Source of the DNA: CALMNV01 sp035688975
GTDB taxonomy: Bacteria; Actinomycetota; Actinomycetes; Actinomycetales; Dermatophilaceae
DNA: 64,000 nt
Direction: 5' to 3'
NCBI RefSeq assembly: GCF_035688975.1
Contig: NZ_DASSMH010000014.1
Coordinates: forward strand, 1-64,000
Part shown: positions 28,036 through 36,688 of the stretch, piece after piece
How positions within the stretch are numbered: position 1 is the stretch's first letter
Layout of the letters: the number at the start of each line of letters is the position of its first letter
Notes under the pieces: generated by a model
The model's input: the letters and a program-made list of their open reading frames with translations, nothing else
Told to the model about the DNA's origin: nothing
The model's database searches: none
Made by a program: the position numbers and the translations under genes

Positions 28036-29070
28036 TCAGTCCTGCGGGTGGATGACCGACTTGATCGCCTGGGGGTCGCGGCGTGCGGCGGTGAGCGCGT
28101 CGGCCGTCCTGCCCAGCGGGAAGTGGCCCGTCACCAGGCTGTCGAGGTCGACCGCACCGGTCGCGGCCAGGTTGATCGCCGTGGGCCACGTGTTGGCGTA
28201 GCGGAACGTCCCCGTGACGGTGAGCTCGCGCTCCTGGAGAAGCGACAGGGGCAGGGTCAGGTCGTCGCCGCCCATGCCGACGAGCACCGCCCGGCCGGCC
28301 GGCGCCAGAGCCGCCAAGGCCGCGCGGGTCGTGCCCGGGTGCCCCGAGCACTCGAGCAGGACCCGGGGCCGGACCGGCTCGGTGGTGCGGTCGATGGCGG
28401 TGTCGCCGGCCGGCTCCTGGGAGAGGTCTCGGGTCCGGGTCGCGCCGAGCCGCCGAGCGACGGCGAGCCGCTCGGCGTTGATGTCCCACACGGTCACGTC
28501 GGTGGCTCCCGAGGCGCGGGCGGCCTGCAGGGCCGCCAGGCCCACGGGTCCGGCGCCGGTCACGAGGACGGCGTCCCCTGCCGTGACCTGCCCCTTCTGG
28601 CAGGCCCAGATGGCGACCGAGAGCGGCTCGAGCAGTGCCGCCGCCGCGTCACTGACGTCGTCGGGGACGGCGTGCGCGAAGGCGGAGTGCACGACGACGA
28701 GCTCGGCCAGCGACCCGTCGATCGGCGGCGTCGCGTGGAACGACATCCGCGGGCACAGGTTGTAGCGCCCGGCGAGGCACTCGGGGCAGGTGAAGTCGGG
28801 TCGGCCCGGCTCGATGGACACCCGCTGGCCGACCCGGCGCGGGTCCACCCCGTCCCCGACGGCCTCGATGACGCCGGCCGCCTCGTGCCCGAGGACGAGC
28901 GGCGCGTCGACCACGTAGCTGCCGATCCGTCCGTGCTCGTAGTAGTGCACGTCGGACCCGCACACCCCGACTGCGAGGACGCGGACCAGGACCTCGTCGG
29001 CTCCCGGCCTGGGGTCGGTCCGGCGTTCGACGTGGATGGTTCCGGGCTCGGTGAGGACAGCGGCACGCAT
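28036..29070 (-). CDS. Zinc-dependent sorbitol (L-iditol) 2-dehydrogenase-like enzyme
   Basis: This is a medium-chain dehydrogenase expected to oxidise a polyol such as sorbitol or xylitol to the ketose, 344 residues. It has GVCGSDVHYYEHGRIG with the catalytic Cys, LGHEAAGVIEAVG, structural cysteines in FTCPECLAGRYNLCP, and the Rossmann motif GAGPVGLAALQAARASGA. CGSDVHYYxHGRIG and VVDAPLVLGHE are typical of sorbitol dehydrogenase. It is the last gene of the polyol cluster. A complex inverted-repeat region separates it from the mannitol dehydrogenase gene, so it may have its own control. Confidence 0.88.
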   Translation of the reverse strand: MRAAVLTEPGTIHVERRTDPRPGADEVLVRVLAVGVCGSDVHYYEHGRIGSYVVDAPLVLGHEAAGVIEAVGDGVDPRRVGQRVSIEPGRPDFTCPECLAGRYNLCPRMSFHATPPIDGSLAELVVVHSAFAHAVPDDVSDAAAALLEPLSVAIWACQKGQVTAGDAVLVTGAGPVGLAALQAARASGATDVTVWDINAERLAVARRLGATRTRDLSQEPAGDTAIDRTTEPVRPRVLLECSGHPGTTRAALAALAPAGRAVLVGMGGDDLTLPLSLLQERELTVTGTFRYANTWPTAINLAATGAVDLDSLVTGHFPLGRTADALTAARRDPQAIKSVIHPQD

Positions 29071-29135
29071 GGGAAGGCTCCTGCTCGGTGGTTGGTGATG
29101 GTTGCGGGGCATGCTGATGGGCCGGCCCCCTGGAA

Positions 29136-29220
29136 GATCAGCAGGCTGATCAACTGGCTGATCAACTGGCATCTGGGGTCGCCAGGGCAGCATGGCGTGC
29201 CAGTTGATCAGCCAGTTGAT
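29136..29220 (-). promoter_or_regulatory. Complex inverted-repeat control region before the sorbitol dehydrogenase gene
   Basis: A perfect 23-base inverted repeat pairs 29149-29171 with 29198-29220 across a 26-base loop. Each arm itself contains two direct copies of the core CAACTGG. The 12-base unit CTGATCAACTGG stands in tandem at 29146-29157 and 29158-29169. Beside it, GATCAGC-AG-GCTGATC (29136-29151) is a second dyad. The region lies 66-150 bases before the dehydrogenase start. It could be a multi-site operator or an attenuator hairpin. Confidence 0.7.
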
Positions 29221-29282
29221 GCCGGTGGGCCGACGCGCCTCGCGGCTGTGGCCGGCCGGTGGGCCCAACGGGTGCCGGGGGC

Positions 29283-30776
29283 TCAGCGGCCGCGGCTCTC
29301 CCGCCAGGACTCGAGCGTCGCCCGGGCTCCCTGCTCGTGCAACGAGTTCAGCGCCCGCGTGTAGGCCGCGGTGAACCGGTCCTCGTCGACGAGACCGCCG
29401 AAGAAGTCGCGGTTCCTCAGGAACGCCAGCGGGTCCTCCGCCTGGGCTGCCGCCGCCGCCATGACCGTGTCCTTGAAGCGGTCGACCACCTCGATCGGGG
29501 CACCCTGCTCGTCCCGCCCCTCGGCATACCTCGCCCACGACGCGACGACCAGCGCCGAGCAGTCGATCTCGCCACCGGAGCGCAGGTTCTCGAGGATCAC
29601 CGGGACCAGCCACTTCGGGATGCGGTCGGAGCTCTCGGCACACAGTCGCGCGAGGGTGTCGCGCACCTCCGGGTTGGCGAACCGGTGGATGAGCTCGTGA
29701 CGGTAGGCGTCGAGGTCGACCCCCGGCACCTCCGGCAGCGTGGGGCTGCCCTCGCGCTCCATGTAGGCGAGCAGGAACTCGACGAAGAGCGGGTCCTGGC
29801 ACACCTCGTGCGCGTAGCGGTAGCCGGCGAGGTAGCCGAGGTAGCACAGCGCCTGGTGACTGGCGTTGAGCAGGCGCAGCTTCATCAGCTCGTAGGGGAC
29901 GACGTCCTCGACGAGCTGCACCCCGACGCGGGCGAGGTCCGGGCGCCCCGTGGGGAAGTGGTCCTCGAGGACCCACTGCGTGTAGGGCTCGCACACGACC
30001 GGCCAGGCGTCGACGACGCCGGTCGTCTCCGCCAGGCGCGTGATGTCGTCCGGGGACGTCACCGGGGTGATCCGGTCGACCATGCAGTTGGGGAAGGGCA
30101 CCGCGTCCTGCATCCACGCCGCCAGCTCGGGGTCCTGCTGGCGGGCGAAGGCGAGGATCATCTTCCGGGCGACGTCGCCGTTTCCCGGCAGGTTGTCGCA
30201 CGACATGACGGTGAAGGGCGCGATCCCCTTGGCCCGTCGGGCCCGCAGCGCGGCGGTGATGAACCCGAACACGCTGCGGGGAGCAGACCCGCCGGCGACG
30301 TCGGCCTGCAGCGACTCGTCGGAGGGGTCGAACTCCCCGGTCACCTGGTTGACGTGGTAGCCGCCCTCGGTGATGGTCAGCGAGACGATGCGGGTCCCGG
30401 GGTCGGCCATCCGGTCCACGACGTGCTGCGGGTCGTCGGGGGCGTAGAGGTAGTCGACGATGGAGCCGACGACCCGAGGCTCGAGCCGTCCGTCGGGGTG
30501 CTTGACGACGAGCGTGTAGAGGCAGTCCTGCGCCTCCATGGCCTCCTTCATGCGCCGGTCCCCGGGCATCGTGCCGACGCCGCAGATGCCCCAGTCGAGG
30601 TCGTGGCCGTCGTTCATGAGCTGGTCGAGGTACATCGCCTGGTGCGCCCGGTGGAAGCCGCCGACGCCGAAGTGCACGATGCCGACGGTGACCTTCGACC
30701 GGTCGTATGCCGGGACGGCCACCCGCTCGCGGATGGTCGCGAGCCGGTCGGTGCCGAGTGGGATCGCCTCAGTCAC
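29283..30776 (-). CDS. Mannitol 2-dehydrogenase family protein
   Basis: This is a long-chain polyol dehydrogenase converting D-mannitol to D-fructose (or a related polyol) with NAD+, 497 residues. It has the N-terminal nucleotide fold (VTVGIVHFGVGGFHRAHQAMYLD), TITEGGYHVN, SCDNLPGNG, and the catalytic Lys region VPYELMKLRLLNASHQALCYLG. The GTG start at 30776 overlaps the permease stop by 4 bases (GTGA), so it is co-translated with the importer. Length and motifs fit MtlK/MtlD-type long-chain dehydrogenases. Exact polyol preference is inferred. Confidence 0.92.
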   Translation of the reverse strand: MTEAIPLGTDRLATIRERVAVPAYDRSKVTVGIVHFGVGGFHRAHQAMYLDQLMNDGHDLDWGICGVGTMPGDRRMKEAMEAQDCLYTLVVKHPDGRLEPRVVGSIVDYLYAPDDPQHVVDRMADPGTRIVSLTITEGGYHVNQVTGEFDPSDESLQADVAGGSAPRSVFGFITAALRARRAKGIAPFTVMSCDNLPGNGDVARKMILAFARQQDPELAAWMQDAVPFPNCMVDRITPVTSPDDITRLAETTGVVDAWPVVCEPYTQWVLEDHFPTGRPDLARVGVQLVEDVVPYELMKLRLLNASHQALCYLGYLAGYRYAHEVCQDPLFVEFLLAYMEREGSPTLPEVPGVDLDAYRHELIHRFANPEVRDTLARLCAESSDRIPKWLVPVILENLRSGGEIDCSALVVASWARYAEGRDEQGAPIEVVDRFKDTVMAAAAAQAEDPLAFLRNRDFFGGLVDEDRFTAAYTRALNSLHEQGARATLESWRESRGR

Positions 30777-31639
30777 CGGACGGCTCCCATCGACAGGCCC
30801 TGCACGAGCTTGTCCTGGGCGGCGAAGCCCGCGATGAGCACCGGCAGCGACACGACGAGCGACGCGGCGCAGACCTTGGCCAGGAAGAGGCCCTGGCTGG
30901 TGACGAACCCGGTGAGGAACACCGGGGCCGTCCCGGCGACCGTGCCGGTCAGCACGCGCGCGAAGAGCAGCTCGTTCCAGCTGAAGATGAAGCAGATCAG
31001 CGCTGCCGCGGCGATGCCGGGCATGACCACCGGGGCGATGACGCTGCGCATGGTCCTCGCCACCCCGGCGCCGTCGACCTGGGCGGCCTCGAGGATCTCG
31101 GTGGGCACCTCGGCGAGGAAGGACCGCAGCATCCACACCGCGATGGGCAGGTTCATCACGGTGTAGAAGATGACGAGCAGCCAGATGTTGTCGAGCAGGT
31201 TGACCTGCTGGGCGAAGAGGTAGATCGGCAGCAGGCCCGCCACGACGGGCAGGAACTTGGTGGACAGGAAGAAGAAGAGCACGTCCGTCCACTTGCGGAC
31301 CGGCCGGATGGACAGGGCGAAGGCCGCCGGGAAGGCGAGCAGGATCACGAGGACGGTCGAGACGATGCTGGCCGTGGCGGAGTTGATGAGGGGCGGCCAC
31401 GGGTTGGAGCTGAGGAAGGCCTCGTAGCCCTCGGTGCTGAGCGGCGCGAAGAACGAGGGCGGGTTCGTGGCGGCATCCACCTCCTTGTGGAGCGACGTGA
31501 GCACCATCCACAGGACGGGGGAGACGAACAGCAGGCCCACCACCCACGCCAGCAGGCCGAGCAACGGGCTGCCGGCGCGGCGTGGTTTGCGGGTCGCGGC
31601 CGGGCGCGCGCCCACCGACTCGGTCATGGTGCTACTCAT
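30773..31639 (-). CDS. Polyol ABC transporter permease, MalG type
   Basis: This is a membrane subunit of a sorbitol/mannitol-type importer, 288 residues. The first helix is LLGLLAWVVGLLFVSPVLWMV; the EAA loop reads ILEAAQVDGAGVARTMRSVIAPVV near residue 190. It begins MSSTMTESVG and its ATG overlaps the first permease's stop. It ends QGLSMGAVR, typical of MalG homologues. Context (two polyol dehydrogenases) gives the substrate assignment. Confidence 0.92.
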   Translation of the reverse strand: MSSTMTESVGARPAATRKPRRAGSPLLGLLAWVVGLLFVSPVLWMVLTSLHKEVDAATNPPSFFAPLSTEGYEAFLSSNPWPPLINSATASIVSTVLVILLAFPAAFALSIRPVRKWTDVLFFFLSTKFLPVVAGLLPIYLFAQQVNLLDNIWLLVIFYTVMNLPIAVWMLRSFLAEVPTEILEAAQVDGAGVARTMRSVIAPVVMPGIAAAALICFIFSWNELLFARVLTGTVAGTAPVFLTGFVTSQGLFLAKVCAASLVVSLPVLIAGFAAQDKLVQGLSMGAVR

Positions 31640-32565
31640 CGCGTCTCCTCCTTGAAGAGGCTGAAGACCGTCCGCAGCGCGAAGGTGGCGACGACGATCG
31701 TGGCGATCACGACGATGACGCCCGCGGCGGAGGCGAGGCCGTAGTCGTGGGCCGTGTAGAAGGTCTGGTAGATGTAGTAGGGCAGGTTGGCCGTGCCGAG
31801 GCCGCCGGAGGTGATCGTGAAGACGTGGTCGAAGTTCTGGACCACGTAGATCGTCCCGAGCAGCCCCGCCAGCTCGATGTACTGGCGCAGGTGCGGCAGG
31901 GTCATGTGGCGGAAGATCTGCCACGCGCTGGCACCGTCCATGCGGGCCGCCTCCACGACGTCGAGGGGCCGGCTCTGCAGGCCCGCCAGCAGGATGAGCA
32001 TCATGAACGGAGTCCACTGCCAGACGAGGGCGAAGATGATCGCCAGCACGGGATACCGGCCGATCCAGTCGACCTGCGGCGCGCTCTCGCCGAACACGCC
32101 CTTGAGCAGGCCGTTGAAGAGGCCGTAGTTGGGGTTGTAGAGCGCGTGCTTCCACAGCAGGGCGGCGGCCACCGGCACGATGAGGAAGGGCGTGATCATC
32201 ATCGTGCGCACGATGCCGCGCCCCAGGAACTTCCGGTCGAGCAGCAGCGCGATGGCGAGGCCGAGGAGGAGCGAGATGGCCACCACGCCCAGCGTCAGCA
32301 CGACCGTCATGAAGATGGCACGCCGTGCGTCAGGGTCCGACAGCACCGTGACGAAGTTGTCGATCCCGGCGAAGCGGCGGCGGTCGGGGTAGTAGGCGTT
32401 CCACTGCAGGAACGACACGACGATGGTGACGACGAACGGCAGCTGCGTGACGACGACGACGAGCAGCAGTGCGGGCAGCAGGGGTGCCCGCCTCGCCCAG
32501 TCTCCTGAGCGAAGCAGGGCCCCCCGCTTGGCCGCACCCGGCGCCGTGGCGGGCGTGGCGGACAT
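31636..32565 (-). CDS. Polyol ABC transporter permease, MalF type
   Basis: This is the partner permease, 309 residues. The first helix begins PLLPALLLVVVVTQLPFVVTIVV; a periplasmic stretch NAYYPDRRRFAGIDNF follows; the EAA loop is VVEAARMDGASAWQIFRHMTLPHL near residue 212. The sequence NFDHVFTITSGG is often seen in sorbitol/mannitol permeases of the SmoF kind. It starts 6 bases after the binding-protein stop. Confidence 0.92.
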   Translation of the reverse strand: MSATPATAPGAAKRGALLRSGDWARRAPLLPALLLVVVVTQLPFVVTIVVSFLQWNAYYPDRRRFAGIDNFVTVLSDPDARRAIFMTVVLTLGVVAISLLLGLAIALLLDRKFLGRGIVRTMMITPFLIVPVAAALLWKHALYNPNYGLFNGLLKGVFGESAPQVDWIGRYPVLAIIFALVWQWTPFMMLILLAGLQSRPLDVVEAARMDGASAWQIFRHMTLPHLRQYIELAGLLGTIYVVQNFDHVFTITSGGLGTANLPYYIYQTFYTAHDYGLASAAGVIVVIATIVVATFALRTVFSLFKEETR

Positions 32566-32571
32566 CGTCGG

Positions 32572-33936
32572 CTACTTCTTGTAGTTCTTCGCCACGGTCT
32601 CGGCCTGGGCCTGGCCCTGGTCGAGGGCCTGGTCCACCGTCATCTGGCCCGCGATGGCGGAGGAGACGTACTGGCTCACCTTGGTCCCGAGGTCCGGGAA
32701 CTCCGGGATGTCGACGAACTGGATGCCGGGCGCCGGCCTGGGCTGCGCGCCCGGGTTGTTCGGGTCGACGGACTCGATGGCGCTCTTGGTCGGCTCCGCG
32801 AAGGCGGCGGCGGCCTTGGTGTACTCGGCGTTGGTGTACGTCGAGGCCCGCTTGCCGGCGGGCACGCGCGACCACCCGAGCTGCTTGCCCACGAGCTCCT
32901 CGTACTCCTTGCTGGAGGCCCAGGAGATGAACTTCCACGCGGCGTCCTTGCGCTGGCTCTTCTGCTGCACGGCCCATGCCCAGGTGTAGAGCCAGCCCGA
33001 GCTCTTGGTCACCTTGACCGGCGCGGGCGCGTAGCCGAGCTTGCCCTTGACGGGCGAGTCGGTGGCCTCAAGGGACCCGGCGGCGCTCGTCGCGTCGTAC
33101 CACATGGCCGTCTTGCCCTGGGTGACGTTGTTGAGGCACTCGGTGAACCCGGCCTGCGGGGCGCCCGCCTCACCGTGGGCCTTGACGAGGTCGACGTAGA
33201 AGTTCACGGCGGCCTTGAACTCGGGCGCGTTGACCTTGGGGGTCCAGTCCTTCTCGAACCACGTGCCGCCGAAGGTGTTGACCACGGTCGTGAGGGGGGC
33301 GAAGACCTGGCCCCACCCGGGCTGGCCGCGCAGGCAGATCCCCTTCATCCCCGGCTGTGCCCCGTCGAGCTTGGCGGCCAGCTCGGCGACCTGGTCCCAC
33401 GTGGGGTTCGCCGGCATGGTCAGGCCCTTGGCCTGCAGGAGGTCCTTGCGATACATGAGGAACGACGACTCGCCGTAGAACGGCTCGCCGTAGACCTTGC
33501 CGTCCACCGACAGCGCCGTCGTCATCGGCTTGAGGACGTCGTCCTGGTTGAACGCGGTGTCCTTGCTGACGTAGGACGTCAGGTCGGCCACCCACCCGTT
33601 CTTGGCGTAGATCGGGATCTCGAAGTTCGACAGCGAGGCCACGTCGTACTGGCCGGCCTGGCTCGAGAACTCCTGGCTCGTCTTGTCGCGGAGGTCGTTC
33701 TCCGGCAGGACGGTGAAGTTGACCTTGATCCCGGTCTGCTTGGTGAAGTTGTCGGCGGTCAGCTTCTGCAGGTCGACCATCTGCGGGTTGTTGACCATGA
33801 GGACGCTGACGGAGTCTCCCGCGCCGCCGGTGCCGCCGCCGCTGCTCGAGCCGCCTCCGGCTCCGGAACAGGCGCTGAGACCCACGGCCGCGACCGTCGC
33901 CCCGGCAACCACCGTGGCCCACTTCTTTCGGGACAT
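32572..33936 (-). CDS. Polyol ABC transporter substrate-binding lipoprotein
   Basis: This is a family 1 solute-binding protein of 454 residues. A signal peptide (MSRKKWATVVAGATVAAVGL) ends in the lipobox GLSAC near residue 23, followed by a Gly/Ser linker. DVASLSNFEIPIYAKNGW and YGEPFYGESSFLMYRKDLL resemble sorbitol/mannitol-binding SmoE proteins. It is the first gene of the leftward polyol operon, divergent from the SorC regulator. The ligand is inferred from the dehydrogenases downstream. Confidence 0.92.
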   Translation of the reverse strand: MSRKKWATVVAGATVAAVGLSACSGAGGGSSSGGGTGGAGDSVSVLMVNNPQMVDLQKLTADNFTKQTGIKVNFTVLPENDLRDKTSQEFSSQAGQYDVASLSNFEIPIYAKNGWVADLTSYVSKDTAFNQDDVLKPMTTALSVDGKVYGEPFYGESSFLMYRKDLLQAKGLTMPANPTWDQVAELAAKLDGAQPGMKGICLRGQPGWGQVFAPLTTVVNTFGGTWFEKDWTPKVNAPEFKAAVNFYVDLVKAHGEAGAPQAGFTECLNNVTQGKTAMWYDATSAAGSLEATDSPVKGKLGYAPAPVKVTKSSGWLYTWAWAVQQKSQRKDAAWKFISWASSKEYEELVGKQLGWSRVPAGKRASTYTNAEYTKAAAAFAEPTKSAIESVDPNNPGAQPRPAPGIQFVDIPEFPDLGTKVSQYVSSAIAGQMTVDQALDQGQAQAETVAKNYKK

Positions 33937-33971
33937 CTACTAACTCCTCGTCGAGTTCGTCGGGGCGTTTA

Positions 33972-33985
33972 CGCTCATTTGAGCG
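33972..33985. promoter_or_regulatory. Candidate SorC-type operator
   Basis: CGCTCA-TT-TGAGCG is a perfect 6-base-arm dyad in the 141-base gap between the divergent polyol operon and the SorC regulator. Half-sites of this kind (GCTCA/TGAGC) are common for SorC/DeoR-type sugar regulators. A more A/T-rich stretch (ACACATATGATTACAGT) nearby could hold promoter elements. Confidence 0.5.
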
Positions 33986-34077
33986 ACGCCGTACACATAT
34001 GATTACAGTGGGTGGTGCACCGCCCTGTCAACCGCGATGCCAAGGTGTGATCGGACCGAGATGCAAGGACCTGACCC

Positions 34078-35025
34078 ATGACCGTGACCCCGGGCCCAGC
34101 GGAGCTCGTCCTGGCCGCCGAGGTGGCGCGCCGCTACTACCTGCACGACCAGCGCAAGGTCGACATCGCCGCGTCGCTGGGGATCAGCCGGTTCAAGGTG
34201 GCCCGGCTCCTCGAGGAGGCCCGCGCCAGCGGGCTCGTGCGCATCGAGATCGTCAACCAGTGGCACATCGAGAGCGAGCTGTCGGTCCGGCTGCGCGAGG
34301 CCCTGGCCCTGCGCAACTGTGTCGTCGTCGAGACGGAGGAGGATCCCTCGGTGGCCCGCGCCGCGGTGGGCCGGGCCGGGGCGGCGCTCCTCTCGGAGGT
34401 CATCGGCCCCCACGACGTGCTCGGTATGCCGTGGGCCCGGTCGGTGAGCGCCATGGTGCACGCGCTCACGCAGCTGCCCCGGGTGCCCGTCGTCCAGCTC
34501 AGCGGGTCGCAGGTCGTCGCCGGGGGCGAGAGCCCGGTCGACATGGTCCGGGCGGCGGCGCGGCTCTCCGGAGGCGACGCCTACGTCTACTTCGCCCCCT
34601 TGGTCCTCGACGATGCAGCGAGCGCCCGGGTGCTGCTTCGTCAGCCCGCCGTGTCGGCCGCGATGGCCCAGGTGCCGCGCGTGACCATCGCCGCCATCGG
34701 CATCGGCGGGTGGGGGCCGGGCCGCTCCACCATCTACGACGCCGTCTCGGAGGGCACCCGCGCCGCCGTCGCGCGGGCCGGTGCGGTGGGCGAGGCCCTG
34801 GGCATCTTCTTCGACTCCGAGGGCGCCCCGCTGCACACGGAGCTCAGCGACCGGATGGTGACGATCACCGCCGACGCCCTGCGCGGCATCCCGGAGGTCA
34901 TCGGCCTCGTGTCCGGGGTCGACAAGGCGACGGCGGTCCTTGCGGCGGCGCGCGGACCGCTCGTCAGCAGCCTCGTGGTGGACTCGGGCCTCGGCAGGGA
35001 GCTGCTGCGGCTGGCGGGTGGGTGA
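34078..35025 (+). CDS. SorC-family transcriptional regulator
   Basis: This sugar-binding regulator of 315 residues begins AAEVARRYYLHDQRKVDIAASLGISRFKVARLLEEAR, the N-terminal helix-turn-helix of SorC/DeoR-like proteins. The C-terminal sensor domain has GAALLSEVIGPHDVLGMPWARSVSAMV, QLSGSQ and IGIGGWGPGRSTIYD. It is divergent from the polyol importer with a dyad between, so it probably controls that operon in response to a phosphorylated or free polyol or ketose. Whether it activates or represses cannot be told. Confidence 0.9.
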   Translation: MTVTPGPAELVLAAEVARRYYLHDQRKVDIAASLGISRFKVARLLEEARASGLVRIEIVNQWHIESELSVRLREALALRNCVVVETEEDPSVARAAVGRAGAALLSEVIGPHDVLGMPWARSVSAMVHALTQLPRVPVVQLSGSQVVAGGESPVDMVRAAARLSGGDAYVYFAPLVLDDAASARVLLRQPAVSAAMAQVPRVTIAAIGIGGWGPGRSTIYDAVSEGTRAAVARAGAVGEALGIFFDSEGAPLHTELSDRMVTITADALRGIPEVIGLVSGVDKATAVLAAARGPLVSSLVVDSGLGRELLRLAGG

Positions 35026-35029
35026 GCGC

Positions 35030-36688
35030 TCAGGGGCCGGTGCTCGGCGGGGTCGGCCCGTTGGCCGGTGGCGCCGTGACGACCCTGCGGGAGGTCGGCT
35101 CGAGCCGGCTGCAGGTGCGCTGCTCCCCGGCCGGTGCCGCATCGGCCGCGCCCCCGCCGGCCGCGGGCGCCGGGGCGGCGGGCAGGGGGTCGATGGTCGC
35201 GCCGTTGACGACCTGGACGGTGTCGTAGGCAGGCCGTCCCTCGAGCAGGTTGCGGTAGGTGTAGCGGGTGAGCTGGGTCAGGGTGCACCGCGAGCCGAAG
35301 GTCGCGACGTCGAAGGCGTACGGCTGCCCGGTCAGCTCCGCCCCGTCCCGCTCGACGAAGTGCGACACGACGCCGCCGCCGGTGAACGTGCCGACCTGGA
35401 TCCGGTGGCCCTCGACCGCGGCCGAGTGCATGTGCCCGTGGACGAGGATCCGGCCACGGTCGACCTGCTCGGCGGCATACGGCTCGTGCGTGACGACCAG
35501 GTCGGGCTCGGGCTCGCCCGCCATGGCGCGGTTGAAGGCCTCGACCGCGGGCCGCTCCTTGCCGCGCGGGTCCTGGTTGTCGTCGCCGAAGTACCGCGGG
35601 TCCCCCACGCCGGTGATTCGCAGCCCGTGGAAGCCGAGCTCGGTGAAGCGACCCTCGGCGTCCTGCAGGAGCACGACGTTGGGGATCCGCGCCATGCGGG
35701 TGAGCACCGCGCGGTCATCGGGGGCAGCCGCGTCGTGGTTGCCGCGCACGAAGATGTAGGGCACGCCGAGGGACGCGATCCCGCGGAACACGCCGGCCGC
35801 CTCGCCCTCCGTGACCCGCCCGAAGTTGAGCAGGTCGCCGGCGTCGATGACGGCGTCGACCTGCTCCTCGGCGATGATGGTGCGCATCAGGGAGTACTGG
35901 TTGGCACCGTGCACGTCGGAGACGAGCAGGAACCGCGCGGCCACCGGCTGGCTCAGCTCGCCGGGCACGAACTTCTCCTGCAGCGCCTGGGAGACGGCGA
36001 GCAGGTTGCGCAGGTAGGGCGTGGCCTGCGCGGCCCGGGCCTCCAGGCCGGCGAGCATCCCCGCGTTGCGCTGGACCGTGCCGAGCACGCCGGTCGTGCT
36101 GTATGCCGCGAACCGGCTCGGCGAGTACGTCAGGGCGGTGCTCGCGCCCGTCAGGAGGCAGGTGGCCGCGACGGCGCTGCCGACGACGACGACGTGGTGG
36201 CGCACGGGCAGGCGGCGCCGCGCGTAGTGCGCCGACACGGACAGGGCCGCGGCGACGAGCAGCGCCCCGACCACGAACCGGGCCCCCACGCCGATGCCCG
36301 CGCTGCGGATCGCGGCGGAGAGCTCCTCTCCGGAGGGCTGCAGCGTCCGCACGCTCACCCCGCTGCGGGTGATCAGGTCGGTGATGCCCTCGCGCACCGA
36401 GACCGCCACGTCGAGACCCGGCGCGACGAGGGGGGAGAGGAACGCGACGTCCACGTCGCCGATGATCGTCGGCGCGTGCAGCACCGGGGTGCGCCCGGGC
36501 ACGGGGTCGAGGCGCAGGACGGCCTGGTAGTGGGTCGTGTGCACGACGGTCGGCGCGAGGTTGGTCGCCGCGACGCCGCCGAGGTAGCAGGCGACGACGA
36601 CGAGCAGCCACCGCCCGAGCTGCCCGGCCGGCGCCCGCAGCGCTCGCAGGGCCGGGAGCCGCGGGCGCGGGACCCGACGCGGGATCAG
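35030..36688 (-). CDS. Membrane metallophosphoesterase, probable CTG start
   Basis: This is a calcineurin-like phosphoesterase with N-terminal membrane helices. The first helix (WLLVVVACYLGGVAA) lies upstream of the first GTG (36544), so the true start must be earlier. The only fitting codon is the CTG at 36688, which overlaps the stop of the upstream bpa gene as CTGA. This gives 552 residues. Two more helices (FVVGALLVAAALSVSAH and HHVVVVGSAVAATCLLTG) precede the catalytic domain: LLVSDVHGANQ, DAGDLLNFG, VRGNHDA, VTHEP and LVHGHMHS. The substrate is unknown. The C-terminus is Pro/Ala-rich. Confidence 0.82.
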   Translation of the reverse strand: MIPRRVPRPRLPALRALRAPAGQLGRWLLVVVACYLGGVAATNLAPTVVHTTHYQAVLRLDPVPGRTPVLHAPTIIGDVDVAFLSPLVAPGLDVAVSVREGITDLITRSGVSVRTLQPSGEELSAAIRSAGIGVGARFVVGALLVAAALSVSAHYARRRLPVRHHVVVVGSAVAATCLLTGASTALTYSPSRFAAYSTTGVLGTVQRNAGMLAGLEARAAQATPYLRNLLAVSQALQEKFVPGELSQPVAARFLLVSDVHGANQYSLMRTIIAEEQVDAVIDAGDLLNFGRVTEGEAAGVFRGIASLGVPYIFVRGNHDAAAPDDRAVLTRMARIPNVVLLQDAEGRFTELGFHGLRITGVGDPRYFGDDNQDPRGKERPAVEAFNRAMAGEPEPDLVVTHEPYAAEQVDRGRILVHGHMHSAAVEGHRIQVGTFTGGGVVSHFVERDGAELTGQPYAFDVATFGSRCTLTQLTRYTYRNLLEGRPAYDTVQVVNGATIDPLPAAPAPAAGGGAADAAPAGEQRTCSRLEPTSRRVVTAPPANGPTPPSTGP

